A stretch of DNA of 64,000 nt from Adiantum capillus-veneris (taxonomy: Eukaryota > Streptophyta > Polypodiopsida > Polypodiales > Pteridaceae): the NCBI GenBank assembly GCA_014529385.2, contig CM043947.1:130965891-131029890 (forward strand). The letters are read 5' to 3'. Position 1 is the first letter of the stretch, and every line of letters starts with the position of its first letter. Position numbers and translations under genes: made by a program. Of this stretch, positions 11,501 to 23,900 are shown piece after piece. The notes below the pieces were generated by a model that saw only the letters and a list, made by a program, of their open reading frames with translations, was not told where the DNA came from and did no database searches.

Positions 11501-12576
11501 CAACTGACATACATGCATCATGGACAGTAGGATCATAGGTGCACTCTGCATTAAATGCCCATTCTGCATCAACATCAGCATCACAATCTCCTTCAATGGA
11601 AGACTCTACAATCGCTACACTTGTATTGGACCCTGTAGTGGATCCAGCCTCTTTCTTCTTAGCGTCTTTTGCCTTCAATTTCGGACATTGCTTGATCAAG
11701 TGATTGTTAGCTTTACAATAATGGCAATGCATCTTCTTTTTGCCCTTAACACCAGAATTGCTAGATGAAGTGCTGCAAACAGAAGCATTAGGAACAGAAG
11801 TTTTGCCACTTGCAGTAGAACCATAAGAAGTGGTAACATTGTTGTTCCCACCTTTTCTTTGAGCTGCAATAAAATCTTGTTCAATTGCATGCTGCCTAGT
11901 CCTATTTTTTCCGGAAAGTGGCTCTTGCAACAACAATGTGCATAATGTATCAAACTTGACAACTTCGGGATTTCCTTGGGTCAGAAGTCTCCTAAAAGTC
12001 TAGTAAGAATCTGGCAAAGCATCAAGAAAAGTCTACACAAGTGAACTGTTAGAAATGACTTCTCCTACAGAAATTATTTGCTTATTGACATCCTTGACAC
12101 CAACAAGGAAAGTGTCCATTTCATCTTCCTCGTGCATAATCTTTGATTCTAGCTCTTTACACAGCAAAGTAATTTTTGCCTCATTGCGGCTTGCATAAAG
12201 ACCTGCTAGAATATCCCAAGCCTGTTCTGTAGATTTTGCTTGCGGATTTTGTTGAACGGATGTGAGGAGTTATAGTGCGCTTCACAGAAAATGCAATCAA
12301 TGCATGAGCCTGCGCATCTCTTACATCCCAATGAGACTGCTCAGCCGTAGACAAAATAGCTCCAAAAGTAGTAACCCTCGCAGAAAAACCTGGAGCATCC
12401 TCAACATCACCTCCATTCATAGTACGAGGACGTACATCAATGCCCTGCACAATGTTCCAAACTCCCTTTCACACAAGTACATGTTGCATCATGTAAGCCC
12501 ACATAGGGTAATTGTCCCCATCCAATCTGTCCACAGTAGCAAACATCTTGAACACACTTGTGTTGTTATCAACCAT
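8545..12576 (-). pseudogene. copia gag-pol polyprotein, multiply frameshifted
   Basis: Translation would start at the ATG at 12,576 (MVDNNTSVFKMFATVDRLDG...). In order on the minus strand: gag core (to about 11,950); zinc knuckle CHYCKANNHLIKQC near 11,700; protease with DSGATKHIT near 11,470; the pre-integrase zinc region (LWHARFGHLNF, CDGCILGKM, about 11,130-11,000); integrase core (HSDVCGP, FIDDYSR, and PYTPQQNGVVERKNRSL with the catalytic Glu, about 10,930-10,630); RT (WVYKLKCKPDG about 9,810; YVDDLLI about 9,360); and RNase H (DWAGC, EAKYRA, TDSQSAL, about 8,880-8,600), ending near 8,545. Stops and frame changes occur in every domain (for example at 12,469, 11,394, 10,509 and 9,653), so it cannot make a functional protein. 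The copia lineage within Pseudoviridae was not resolved. Confidence 0.92.
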
Positions 12577-12868
12577 GGAAAATGCATGCACATGATTTGA
12601 AAACTGCTCAAAATGAGGAGAAACTAAGTGAAACCAACACATGTTGTATAGCACAACCCATAGTAGACTACATGGGACCTGTTATGCAGTACTTGGCACT
12701 CACAAAAATTCTTCACAAAATGACAAAATTTCTTGTGCCGACCTAGCTATAGTGGAAACGGAGGTCAAAATTTATCGACCTGCAAACCCTCGCCAAAGCT
12801 CACTCAAATCAAAGAAAGTGATCAGGCGTATGTTGGAACTGTTGGCGACTAAGCCCGAGAAGACGCAA

Positions 12869-12883
12869 CCTACTCTGATACCA
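12869..12883 (-). other. copia primer-binding site (initiator tRNA-Met)
   Basis: Minus strand TGGTATCAGAGTAGG, two bases inside the 5' LTR; the first 11 bases match the plant initiator tRNA-Met 3' end complement. Confidence 0.9.
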
Positions 12884-12885
12884 AT

Positions 12886-13077
12886 TGTTGGAATTACGGT
12901 TACAGGGAAACACACACAGCTTGGAGAAGATGAAGGAAGCTCAAGGCACACAATAGAGAGTTTATTATGTAGTGTGCAATAGACAGATAGATAGCTCTAG
13001 AATGATGGGCGTATATACAATGCACGGGGAAAAAAACATCCTAGTGAGAGGAAAAATGCCCCGGTTGTCCTAAGTGT
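12886..13077 (-). repeat. copia 5' LTR, truncated
   Basis: Matches the 3' LTR from its inner edge (CCAACA on the minus strand) for about 190 bp, then stops at 'cctaagtgt'. The terminal TGTTACC end present in the 3' LTR is lost, and PLE2 sequence follows at once. Confidence 0.85.
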
Positions 13078-13390
13078 AAGAGGCTAATGCAAGTATTAAG
13101 ATTAGCTTTATGTGGTTGATTATTACTCTTTTTTATGAATTCAATAGGTGGGATTTCTAATAGTTCTGTCTTCCAAATAAAGCTTTGGTCATAGCCTCCT
13201 ACACATAGGTTACGAAGTGTAATTGTAAAGTTAAGGAATTGTACCGAAGTTGAAAAGAAGCCAGTTGATGAAGTAAACCCTTGTCCATAGGTTGGTTCAA
13301 TTTTAAGGTAGTTAGGATGGATATGGTTAATTTCTTATGAGAATGTTTTATTGTTGAGGCTTAATATTTCATCCATATATCTATAAGTAT
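13078..13390 (-). pseudogene. PLE2 reverse transcriptase, motif C onward (displaced by inversion)
   Basis: From 13,390 downward the minus strand codes for YRYMDEILSLNN and, after one TAA, EINHIHPNYLKIEPT. This matches the motif C region of Penelope-like RTs (RYxDDxLSxNN, then xIxxIYPxxL), with the second catalytic Asp changed to Glu. The frame continues to FIWKTELLEIPPIEFIKK and ends at the truncated copia LTR. It is the direct continuation of the RT segment that stops at 53,901: joining the two, with one copy of the ATAC duplication, keeps a single frame. This piece therefore belongs to the element that is otherwise on the plus strand, and is strong evidence for the 47.6-kb inversion. Confidence 0.85.
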
Positions 13391-15325
13391 TGAGGCGGTC
13401 CGGGGCGGGCAACAAGAAGAGTGGCCTCTAAGCACCCTTCTAGGCTCCCGTGCTGCTCAATTGGGTTGGGGTGGGTTGGGGTTGGAAAAAACAACAAACA
13501 CACACACAAACCTGTAACCTAACCCTACACAAATTTGGGGCACCACCTAGTTTTGGATGTGAACTAGGACGCGTAAAGAGAGAGAGAGATAGTGCTCGGG
13601 CTGCTTTGAAATGTATGATAAGCAGTGATCAAGAAAACACAATTATATATGTAAGAAAGAGAGAGAAGAGGGAGGGTTGCTTGTTGCATTAATACCTTCT
13701 TACAAATCTGTCATGACCAATCAAAGTGAGATTAGTATTTGTTCAACATAGCTTGAGTAAATTACACCACAACACATCACAAGAAAAGACACCCCAATCA
13801 CTGTCTTAAGGCCAAGGGAGTCCTCTCCACCCTGTCACCCTCTTACAGTATGTGGGATTTATGGATAAATTGATGACAACACCCACAGACAAGCTATCAA
13901 GAACTTAAAAAAACACCAAGACACTTACACATCATTGTTGTCCATTACTTCACGTTGGAAGAGAGACAAAGTATCCAAGCTTAGTCCAAATCCACCCTCC
14001 TTGATTCAACAAATGTTGGGCTTACACTAGTAGGAGAAATGATAGATTTCCTACTCTCAATTGAATGATCACTCTCTCTCTCTTACAATGCCATAGAGTT
14101 CCCTTGCTAATCACCCCTATTACAACACATGCACATGCATAAGACAATGAGCTTCCACTCAAGAGCTCCTTCTAGACTCGGTTGAGCTTGGCTTCTCAAG
14201 CTATAGCATAGTGCTCTTGCTTATGACTCCCCCCTTTTGTGCTAGCTACACCCTCCTTTTATAGCAATTTTGAGGGCTAGGGTTACTCCTCTAACCATGG
14301 TTGGGTTAGATTTTCAGCACTTATCTAATTTCTTTTGCTTGGAATTATCAAGAAGTTGGTGGGGATAGATGAAGAAGAGAGAGAGGAGAGAAGTGGAGGT
14401 GATATTACTTTTCATAGTAGGTTAGTGTTAGTAAATTAGTAGAGTTAGTATTTTTATTGATTTACAAATGGAATTGGATATTTACGATGGGAGTATCCAA
14501 GTAGGATACAAATAAGGAAGAAAAAACTCTTAATAGGTAAGAAAATATGGATTTCTTACAATGTTGATGCTCCAAGTGTCTTGAGTAGGGTCAATTTTGA
14601 CGCTTGTTGACGGTCCACTAGCTTTGACGGTACGTTTTTTCTCCACTCTTGACCTTCCTTGGGAGCCAAGGTAAGTGAACATGAGTAATCAATCACCATG
14701 ATGCTGTCTTTCAAGAAAAGAGGCTGAATTTTGTGGTTTTTTTAAAAGATATGGGTAATATGGATGAGGAAAAATGAGACTAGGTGGTCAATTTTGGAAG
14801 GGAAGTGTGTGTAGGAGACATGAGTTCACCATGGTTTCTCTTATTCTTCAAGGTTGAGAAGAAGGTGAGTAGGGTGCAGAGAGGAGTGGTGAGAGAGGTG
14901 GGGATGATGAGTGGAGAAGTGTGTGTGGAAGAGGAAAATGATAAAGTGGAAGAGGGAGTGTGGCTGCATGGGCAAACTGGGGTCCACCAATAAAATCATA
15001 GCTCACATCTCGTAGCTCAAAAAAATGTGAAAAAATTTGAGGTAAAAGTTCAGCCCACGAGCTACAACTTTTGTTTGTATTACATTTTCAAATTCGGAGA
15101 GCAAGTGATTCTTAAAAATTCAGCAAAACTGACTGTTTTTTTCCACTACACAAAGTCCTTGTGGGGTCCTTCTTTGGATGATTCTTTTGAATACCTCCAA
15201 GAGTGAGCCCTCCATAGTGCATGCATGCATGCCACATACCCTCCATATTGTTGAGATCATGATATAAGTGAATAGTACAACTAAGAAAATCAAATATTGA
15301 GGGGTCTAAAAAAAATATGTACATG
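13391..15325 (-). repeat. inner 1.94 kb of a Tat-family LTR (missing half of the 3' LTR at 62,362)
   Basis: On the minus strand it aligns at high identity with 54,523-56,463 of the 5' LTR of the Tat element, up to the LTR edge GCCTCA. It contains the same TATA box (TATAAAAG, near 14,260) and the 'ccgccccggac' end. It lacks exactly the portion (equivalent to 53,902-54,517) that survives at 62,362-62,971. No PBS follows; instead PLE2 sequence beginning ATAC follows, matching the ATAC before the 5' LTR. Short ORFs at 13,450-13,692 and 14,784-14,993 are LTR sequence. Confidence 0.88.
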
Positions 15326-17730
15326 ATTTATAATAGGGTTGTGGGAATGGCTCTAACATAGCGTGAGTCAATTCAATGAGTTTCTAGCTGTGGGGAAAGC
15401 ATGCTTGCTCCTCAAGGGCATAAGGGTACAACCTTAATTTGGCAAGAAAATACTTGGCCAAAGCCACTCGAGAGTTCATGGAAGTTTTGATGCATTGAGG
15501 ACGTCATTGAGTTTTTCAGCTACCATAGAGTTGACAAAAGGAACATCCAAAACCTAGACACTTACTCTCTTGGGCTTGCCCCTACTTCATCTTGTGTTTT
15601 GGTTGGCTCCTCCTTTTAAGGATCAAAAGAATCCACGATGGGTACCCAAGTCCTACAGCATCTTCTAGTCCATCTCTTCTTAGAGAAATTAGAATCTGCA
15701 TCAATGAGAATCTCCATTGGCAGGTTATGAACTCTTTTCTATGCCCTAGTGATTACCCTCAAAGGGAATATTTCCTCTAATTTGGAGGAAGATGGTGAGC
15801 CACTTGCACTAGGTTTAGGATAGCCTTGGGATGTTGTCTTCCTTAAGTCAAGTGATTGCCATGGCATTCCCTCAAGTATCTTTTGACTAATGGCCATGCA
15901 TTCACTTTGTCATAAAGACAATGTATCATCCAATGGTTGCTATCACATTTGAAACCATCATCATGGACTTGTGGTTGAGGTCTTTGGAGCATGGGAGGTT
16001 GACTCCTCATGGGGTTCATTATCATGATAGACAGATGATCATCAGTAGTATATTCATAATAGCTACTCATCTCTTTAAGATCCCAAGCAAATAGGTAGGA
16101 TCATACTCCCTTCATAGTATTTGGTCACTAGTATATTCATAATAGATACTCATATCTTTCAGATCCCAAGAAAATAGGTAGGATCATGCTGCTCTTCATA
16201 GTATCTGGTCACTAAAACCAAAGCCTTGGTTTCATTACCCTTTCCTTTAGGAGCTAAATCCATGTATCTTAGAGTGGTAGCTCCAAGGTGAGGCAATTGT
16301 GCCCCTAAAATTGGAGTAGATTGAGCTATTGAGGTCCCCCTTAATGATTGGTCATTCCACCCTTGGGTGGGTGATTGGCACAATCTCCTTCTATAGTCAT
16401 TAAGCGTGTGTGCCCTAAAGAAACAATTTTGTGTGCCGTGGTTACCAATTTTCCCACATATCTCACAACACAACAAACCACTAGCACCTTGAGTAATATT
16501 CATACTCGGTTGGAAATTCATAATGGGGTGGTTATGTTGGCACAAATTCCACAAGAATATTTTCTTGGATATGGGATTTGACTCCTCATGTAATAGATTG
16601 GTACCATGGTTTCTTGTCACCTTATCTGCAACACTTCGTCCACTATAGTTTCTTATTTGGGATGTCATGAAGTGTCACTACAGGCTTCAGAGGTGTCGAG
16701 CTCTTGCACTTTAGACCCTCTAGGAAGAAAGAGATAAATTTTTCTTCTAAAGGCTCCCAAGAAGTTGGACACCTCAGAATATACTACATTTGCCTATCAA
16801 TTGCATTGCACACACTCTCCTCTTTTTTCTATTTAAAACTCAAGATTTGAGTTAGTGTGTTGTCTTGATGCCGGTCTTGGTGTTCTCCTCTATAAATGCC
16901 TTGGCCATGAATTAAAAATCATATATAATAAGCACTTGTAGAGTTTGAAATCAAATAAGGGATTTTTGTTCTAAGGTGAGGCCAAGTCCTTTCAATCCAT
17001 GGTATGGACATCAATGAACTTTTTGGCACAGATCACTTGCCAAAATTATGCCACATGACTATGGGGATAAGTGACCCCGTTGTAACTCTTTCAAAGCTTT
17101 TGAAGATGAGAGAGCTTGACCTCTTTGGAGTTGCACCCTCTTATCCTTACCTTGGAAAATGTCTCATCTAAAGTGCCCTTGGGTGTATTGGGTTTTTGGT
17201 GCATCGCTCCATTCTCCCTCATTGTGCGTGGACAGTCGACTAGATTTTCCTTTTTGACCTTTGGCTGCCATTATAGATCCCAAGGTCCTAGTGGGTATTG
17301 AAGTGTTTGATCTCAATATTGGGGGTCTTGTGGTTTGGTTGTGGGTGTTGGTTCTTTGAATCTAAAGCCATTAGCCCTTCTTCCCCTCACTTCCTTTAGG
17401 AAAGTTGGAACTCCACCCCACGTATATTCCTTGAGGTTGTGAGGGTTGAATGCGAAGTACATAGCTCCTCATTTGTTATAAAATTGAGGCACCAAATATC
17501 TTGTGGAATGAAAAAAGAGCTTACATTCAAGTGGGTAGCCATGCTTATGGTTGTGCATCTTGTAGACCCAACCCGACTTGTCTTCGTATATAATGGAATA
17601 GGGGTAGGCAACATACAACCTCCTCACTGGCCTTTTGTAAGATACCTACCTTCTTACCCACTAAAATTTAGCAATCTTTTATTACAAATGACTCAAGGAA
17701 ATTCCAAATTAGATAAATTATGACAATCTA
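15326..17730 (-). pseudogene. decayed gypsy-type gag, related to the gag-pro element at 39.9-52.9 kb
   Basis: Broken minus-strand coding. At 17,300-17,720: 'GWVYKMHNHKHGYPLECK' followed after a stop by 'YTWGGVPTFLKEVRGRR'. At 16,159-16,668: a 169-codon frame with CEICGKIGNHGTQNC, a zinc-knuckle-like C-x2-C-x5-H-x4-C, then a Pro/Gln-rich linker and GNETKALVLVTRYYEEQHDP. At 15,843-16,070: 'MNPMRSQPPMLQRPQPQ' and ECHGNHL, a half of a second knuckle. At 15,400-15,540: SRVALAKYFLAKLRLYPYALEEQ. The same layout (knuckle-like CKIERKWTNHRREEC, then a linker, then a CHKSRGNHL knuckle) is seen at 46 kb. I see no LTRs or enzyme domains for it. Confidence 0.55.
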
Positions 17731-20700
17731 TGAATTTTGAGTTATTCATTACTTCAAAGAAAAAATTTATGCTTTGAAATTGGATAGATCTATACACTTG
17801 AAACAAAAAAATGAAGCTTTACTGGAATTGTAGAATTTTATAGATATTTTATACATCTAAAAAGCATGCAATCCTATTGGATATAATGGATAAGATATCA
17901 CATGGGATACACATGGAGTCACATAGGGACAATGTGGCACTTAGATCAAGCAGGGAATCAAGTGCACGGTCCGAAAGCCCTAAAACTTGACCAAATGGGT
18001 AGTGAAGAAGTTGTAGATGGCCTACAAGACCTTACCTAACTAATTCAACATGTTGGAGAAAGTTTCGAAGCTAGGGGCTTGCTCTTGTACTAGGGGGGTA
18101 GCTTCTAGTAGGGCCCCTTGCTTGTCAAAACCTATAAAAAGATCTAGAGACCTCGCTCTCACACACATGGTGTTGGCCATACTCAACAACACTTGAGGGG
18201 TATACTTGTCCCAAGAGAAGGGCATCCACAAGACACTTCAAGATCAATACCTCAAGTAGATTTAAGAAGTAATCAAGTGTTGTTATGCAATTTTTTTCTT
18301 GGATACTCTATACAACTATGCTATGTCTCTCTTTATGTTAGAATATCTAATTAATTACACACCTTGTTGTCTAAATAAGAGTGATTATTCTAATCGTCCT
18401 TATTTGATTGTGCATGATTAAGCTTAATTCACTAATTAGGAATGATAAGTATGCTCTTGATTTGTGTAATGCATCATTAATTTATCAATTAAGCAAGATA
18501 CATAATTGCATTTAAGGAAAGTAATGACAAGATTAATTTTGATTAGTAAAATTAATTGAGATATAGATTAATCAAGAAAAGCAAAGCTAACATGGTATTC
18601 TCTATTGCACGATTAAGAGACATGTATCATTAATATTTTGTCAATTTTTAGCCACATATCTAATTTTTGAGTTATTAAATCAAGATAAATTACTTTTGTG
18701 AGAATTTAGGTTTGAATTCAGCTTTTTCAAATCATTAGGGTGTTGGAAAGGTCATTGGTAAAGTTATGATCCCCAATTTTACTCTTTATGTATAGTTATA
18801 GAACTCTTAAGATAAGAATTTACATTAGTTATTCCCATGATCATTAAAAGTAAAACCCCTTTAATATAGCTTGATTTTTATCTGAGAAAAATGTTTAATT
18901 TTTTTTCAAATTTCTTAAATCTTATTTACTATTTTCTTTGGCCAGTTTTAGTTGAAATATGTAAAAATTAGGCCTAAAATTTATAAAAATAACTAAAACT
19001 TTTTACCAATAAATTAGATCTGGTAATTATATGTTAGAATAACTATAGATAATTAAGATAATATTGAATCTTTATTTTTTCTATTATTATTAGTAAAAAT
19101 TATCTTTTCTATAGATATATTGAGTAGAAAAAGTATAAGATAATTTATTTAATTAGAAGATAATTAAGATAGATAGCCCTTAAGTAGCTATATCTACATA
19201 TGGTAGTTATTAGAGATCCAAATTAATTCATACTAATCTATATATTAGAAATTTATTAACATTAATCTTAAAATAAAGGAGATAAATAGAAGAAATTATC
19301 AAAAAGTTATGAGAGTACATTTGATAGTTTTAGTGCATTCTTGGCTACTACAAAAACTTAAAAGAGGATAATAAAGTAATCTAAGTGTAGTAGGTACTAT
19401 CTACATATGTTATAGCACCATGCAACAAAGTTTAAGATCAAGCAACGAACGACCATGAGGCCGGTCCTGGCAACCTAGCAACACCAGTGGAGCATGAGGA
19501 AGCTATACTGATTATGCCTACCACAAATGTTGTAGAGGTTCCCACAATAACAACATTCTATGGATGGATAGACCCGATAAGTCAGATAGCTTTCCAAAGA
19601 TTTTCAAAAATTTTGTCAGCCTATTTGGTGTCATGCCTTAGAGACTAGTAAAACTTGAGGGTTGTGCCTCTGATATCTATGGGTTAAAAGGCACCAAGGC
19701 TAGAAAATTTGGAGTGTGCGCTTTCTAGGTTGGTTTCTATTTAGATGTATAATGTTGTAGGATATGGTAAATCTCAATGGTCTATGCCTCTTGCTCTGAG
19801 GATTTATAGCGTTGAGACTCGTAACCCTATGGTGTACATGAAGCATATAGAAAGTAGAGAATCAACTATTGGGTTATGGTTTTTCCTTAGTTTTTTTTAT
19901 GCAAGATAAGAACAAACCTTCACTAGCAATTCATGCCTAAAGCAACAAATGTAGCAAGGACAATGTCCACTAGTTATTTTAATCTATGGAAATACGGTTG
20001 GAGACTTATCAAAGGCACCCTATACTTAATATTGGTTGGGAGACCTCACACATTTCTCCAATCAAGGTTGGTCGAATAGATGAAGGCAAAGGAGGTGGCA
20101 TAGGGGTGACTTCACTCCCTTGTTTATTCTCTTACTAGGTTGGAGCCCAACCAATGGGAGTACTAAACATCCTTCGCTCCCACATAGGGGCCGATGGTGT
20201 TGGCCTTGGTTCATAGGTATCATCTAGGTTGACAAAAGGATTGGTGCTCCTTGGTGGCTGTTCCCTCTGAGTAGGAACATCCTTCTAGGAAAGTTTTCCC
20301 CATGCATCACATGGCTTCATAAAAACGAGTCTTGAAAGAGATGGGCCCCCCACACCATTTGATGTGGTACATGCTTAAGATTGTGTAAATGGAATGTACA
20401 CAAGTTGTACACTCAATGCATGACTTGACTCATGTCTAGGATGATTATTGCAGCAGAAATTGTTTAAAAATAGCTTTTAAGACACATTATTATAGTAAGG
20501 AACCCTAATTTGATATGGGTTGGAGATGTCCACGAAAGGGCTGATCGATTTTCCCACACAATGTGGGAAGATTCAAGGATTGAATGAGATGCAAAAATGG
20601 AGATATGATGACTGAAAAAATGGAGATATGAACCACAAAATATGTTGCAAATTTGGAGCTTCTTGTAGGTTGGAAATATCAAGGCTAATGGGCAGAGTGA

Positions 20701-20737
20701 GAAGAAAAATGGGCACCTTGAATGGGCCTAAAATAGA
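17731..20737. other. unassigned, strongly AT-rich in the middle
   Basis: No gene recognised. From about 18,250 to 19,440 the sequence is very AT-rich (many 'attaatt' and 'aaataa' strings) without repeats I can define. At 18,040-18,231 the minus strand has a 63-codon frame with no known motif. Around 19,540-19,640 the plus strand reads 'FYGWIDPISQIAFQRFSK' before stops, perhaps a decayed transposon gag, but I cannot name it. Confidence 0.4.
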
Positions 20738-20901
20738 GAAGGAGATCACTGCCCAAGAGGGGATCACCCAAATGAGATTAGGGGCAATTCTCCATTCAGC
20801 CTAACATAGGCTGAATAAAGAAGGAGATCACTGCCCAAGATGGGATCACCCAAATTAGATCAGGGGCAATTGAGCTACCAAAAAATCCAAGGAGAGAAAA
20901 C
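20738..20901. repeat. 82-bp tandem duplication
   Basis: The unit beginning 'gaaggagatcactgccca' and containing 'gggatcacccaaat' and 'aggggcaatt' occurs at 20,738 and again at 20,820 with a few substitutions. Confidence 0.85.
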
Positions 20902-21399
20902 CTAGAGCTTTTAGGCCATGTCCATGCCCATTTTGGTGAAACTACTGTGCAAAAAATTCAATCCAAGTGAGGAGAAATTGGAAAGGAAGCTCTTTACACC
21001 ATACTTGACATTCATGTTGATCAATCTAAAGCTTATTTACTTTTTCCATTCTCACATCAATGTCTTACATGATGCTAAATGAATTAAAATTCTGGCATAT
21101 GTGAGAGATTTTGAAGAGAAGCCCTACTCTATATTCATGAAAAAAATCGCAACACCTCCTTGTTCTAGACTTGTTGGACATATCCTACAATGAGCCACCA
21201 TTGTGTTAAGCTTACTTGATCACATTTAAAAAAGAAAATGAACTCCACATTTGTTGAAGCATCTTAGGCTTGGCCCTATAGGGCATATTTTTTAATTAGT
21301 GTAGTCCAAGAAGCAGCATTATGCACTAGAAGTGCATCAAAAACTTTTAGTGTCTCCAAAAGTACACAACACTAGCCATACACGTCAACCAAATCTCCA

Positions 21400-23900
21400 C
21401 CAAACAATATTTTATTTTCTATTAGACTTGGACTCATAATCTTATCATGAATTTGTATGTCATTGTCTACTTCTTTTATTATGCCACATGACTCCAAAAT
21501 ACACACCTTCGTAATCAAATTTTGAAAGAAGCTTTGAGTTTTGCATTTGTTGAGGATGAGGAAAGGCTTAATTTGGAAGCTACCACAAACCTTGGATAAT
21601 TTTGATCATCAACCATCGATATGAAACCCCTTAGTTTGAGACTTTGAGAGGACTCAGATTGATTGAACTGGTTGAAATAGAGAGATTGTAGCATCCCTTA
21701 TTGAGTGGTCATGAAAACTTTGTTTGGATGCCCAGTTCATCACACTCGTGTGTTTGGTATGTGTAGAGGGATACATAATCAAATGGAAGAGATTGACCAT
21801 TTGCTTCCCCCTTCTTGGTGAAAGGTGATGCAAGGCACTACTGATCTCCCTACTTATGATGGTTGGTGAGATATGTTTGATGTTAGTCATGCTCTCTTGG
21901 ATGCCTGCGTTGGTTGTATATTGTCTACAATGGATTCTGATGAAGTGATAGAGGATATAGATTCAAGTAAGTAGGGTTCTATCAAAGTTATCATGGGACC
22001 ATGGGGAGTGGTGTTGTACTTAGTTGTAGATCAACAATAGACAGACTCCTTTTTTGAGTACTTTGCTAGCATTGGCTAGCATATTCTTATGCGACAACAA
22101 AGTTTGGAGTGATAACCTACACACTTGGATCCTTGATTGGATGTTGGCCTATCGGATGTCTTCATATACAAATTTTGGTCCTTCAACTAGGATTTGTGAC
22201 TTAGCAAGTTGAAAATCCTAGAATATGCAACTTAGAAGTTGCATACTCTACTTTATGTGATTGATGATTCACGCTCATTTTCTAATGGAGACTTGGGCTA
22301 GCAATGCTGGCTATGATTGCGCTTGTTTGTGTTGCACCTTGCATATAGGAGAGAATCTTAGACATTGCCTGTGGGTTTGCCTGCATGCACATATGGTATG
22401 AGGTGCACTTTGTGACATGCTACGTCGGGTGGGTGTTTACACAGGTGTTGGTTATTGTGGTTCTATTTGCTGATTGTTATAATTCTTGGCTTCTCACCTT
22501 AGTGTTGAAGGGAAAGGAGATTTGTATCAGACTTTTTCTTCAATTTTGAGGCTTGTTGCATAGGGAAATGATAATGATGTTAAGTTTGATGGGTTTCTCC
22601 ATTTGCTATTACAAGAGGCTATGCCAAGAAAAACAGGGCTAAACAATGTGCTATTGATCATGATTTTATTGTTGCGTAAAGAAGAGGCAACAATAAAAAT
22701 GCTATCACTTTTTGTATATTGTCTACTTCTTTAGTTATACCATATGCCTCCAAAATACACACCTTTATAATCGCAAAATTGATAGAAGCGACAAACTCTG
22801 CATTTTTTTATGACAAAAGGCCTAGTTTGGTAGTTACCTCCAACCTTGGAGGAGTTTGATCATCAACCATTGATATGGAACCCCTCTGTTCAAGACTCTC
22901 AGAGGACTCACATTGATTGGCTAGTTGAAATATATGGTAGCATCCCTTGTTGAGTGGTCATGAATTTTTTTGTTTGGACACACAATTATCGCTTGTGAAA
23001 TTTTCAAAGAAAGTGAATACTACTCTGATGACAAAGATTGATGATACGCTTTCCCCTCCTTGATGTGAGGTGATGCAAGGCATTGCTGATCCAACTACTC
23101 ATGAGTGATGGATGGTGGAATATGCTTGATGCTAGTCATACTCCCCTAGGTGCTTGCCTTAGTTGTATATTGTTTACAATGGATTCTACTTAGTGATAGA
23201 GGGTACTCTTGTGAGATTGGAGCTCATCACTATTTTGTTGAGGATTCCTAATCCTTGACTGGTTGGGACCCCATTCATGAGGTAGGATCATCTAGCAAAC
23301 ATCAAGTAGTGGACCGTGTGTGGTGTGTTCTCACTTGATGATGTCTACTCATGGTGGTTATAGTTTTGGGAAAGGGTAATCATGTGGGAGGAGAGTTTGT
23401 TGCCATTTTTCTTGAGTATTCTTGCTCCTTTGCTGGGTGAGAACCTATTCATGTGGTAGGCTCATTCAAAAAGTCCCAACAAGTAGTGGATCCCATGCGA
23501 TATGTACTCACTTGATGTGGTTTGCTTGTGGTGCTATCATGGCACCTTGGGGAGTGGTTTAACACTTAGCTATAGATCATTATCAGATAGTCTCATTTTT
23601 TGAGTATTTGCTAGCATTGGTCAACGTATTCTTGTGGTGCAATCGATTTTGGAGTGTTTTCCTACATGATTAGAGTCTTAGCTAGATGTTGTCCTATCTC
23701 ATGCCTTCTTTACAAATTTTTGTACTTTCTCCGGGATTTTTTGATCAGCCATTGCACTACTTTATGTGATTGATAATTCATGTTGGAGTTTCAGTGAGGG
23801 CTCCCGCAATCTCCTCTTACTGATCAGCCGTTGCACTACTTTATGTGATTGATAATTCATGCTGGATTTTCAGTGAGGGCTCCCGCAATCTCCTCTTACT
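21400..23900. repeat. diverged tandem duplication, period about 1.26-1.55 kb, with smaller internal duplications
   Basis: Blocks of 21.4-22.25 kb recur at 22.7-23.9 kb in the same order and orientation: 'ctccaaaatacacacctt' at 21,492 and 22,748; 'gatcatcaacca' near 21,604 and 22,858; 'ggtgatgcaaggca' near 21,824 and 23,070; 'actttatgtgattgat' near 22,250 and 23,758. The plus strand keeps traces of one peptide in both copies (LPPTLEEFDHQPLIWNP in copy 2; LPQTLDNFDHQPS in copy 1), so a gene or transposon ORF was duplicated, but I do not recognise it. Inside copy 2, a roughly 200-bp block around 'aagtagtgga' is repeated. A 79-bp unit (23,742-23,820 and 23,821-23,899) is duplicated almost exactly. 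Apart from these traces the frames are full of stops. Confidence 0.75.

Larger units (their letters stand above)
8108..13077 (-). mobile_element. Ty1/copia retrotransposon, defective, 5' LTR outer end missing
   Basis: About 5 kb on the minus strand with the copia domain order gag, protease, integrase, RT, RNase H. It has a complete 240-bp 3' LTR (8,108-8,347), a PPT, an initiator-tRNA-Met PBS and a 5' LTR that lacks its first roughly 45 bp. The missing LTR edge explains why no target-site duplication is found. The element lies inside PLE2: PLE2 RT sequence borders it at 13,078 and the PLE2 3' tail borders it at 8,107. Confidence 0.92.

Noticed and set aside
13391-15325. An independent truncated solo LTR
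   Set aside because: Its break complements the 3' LTR at 62,971, its flank carries the matching ATAC, and PLE2 RT resumes behind it; the inversion explains all of this more simply.
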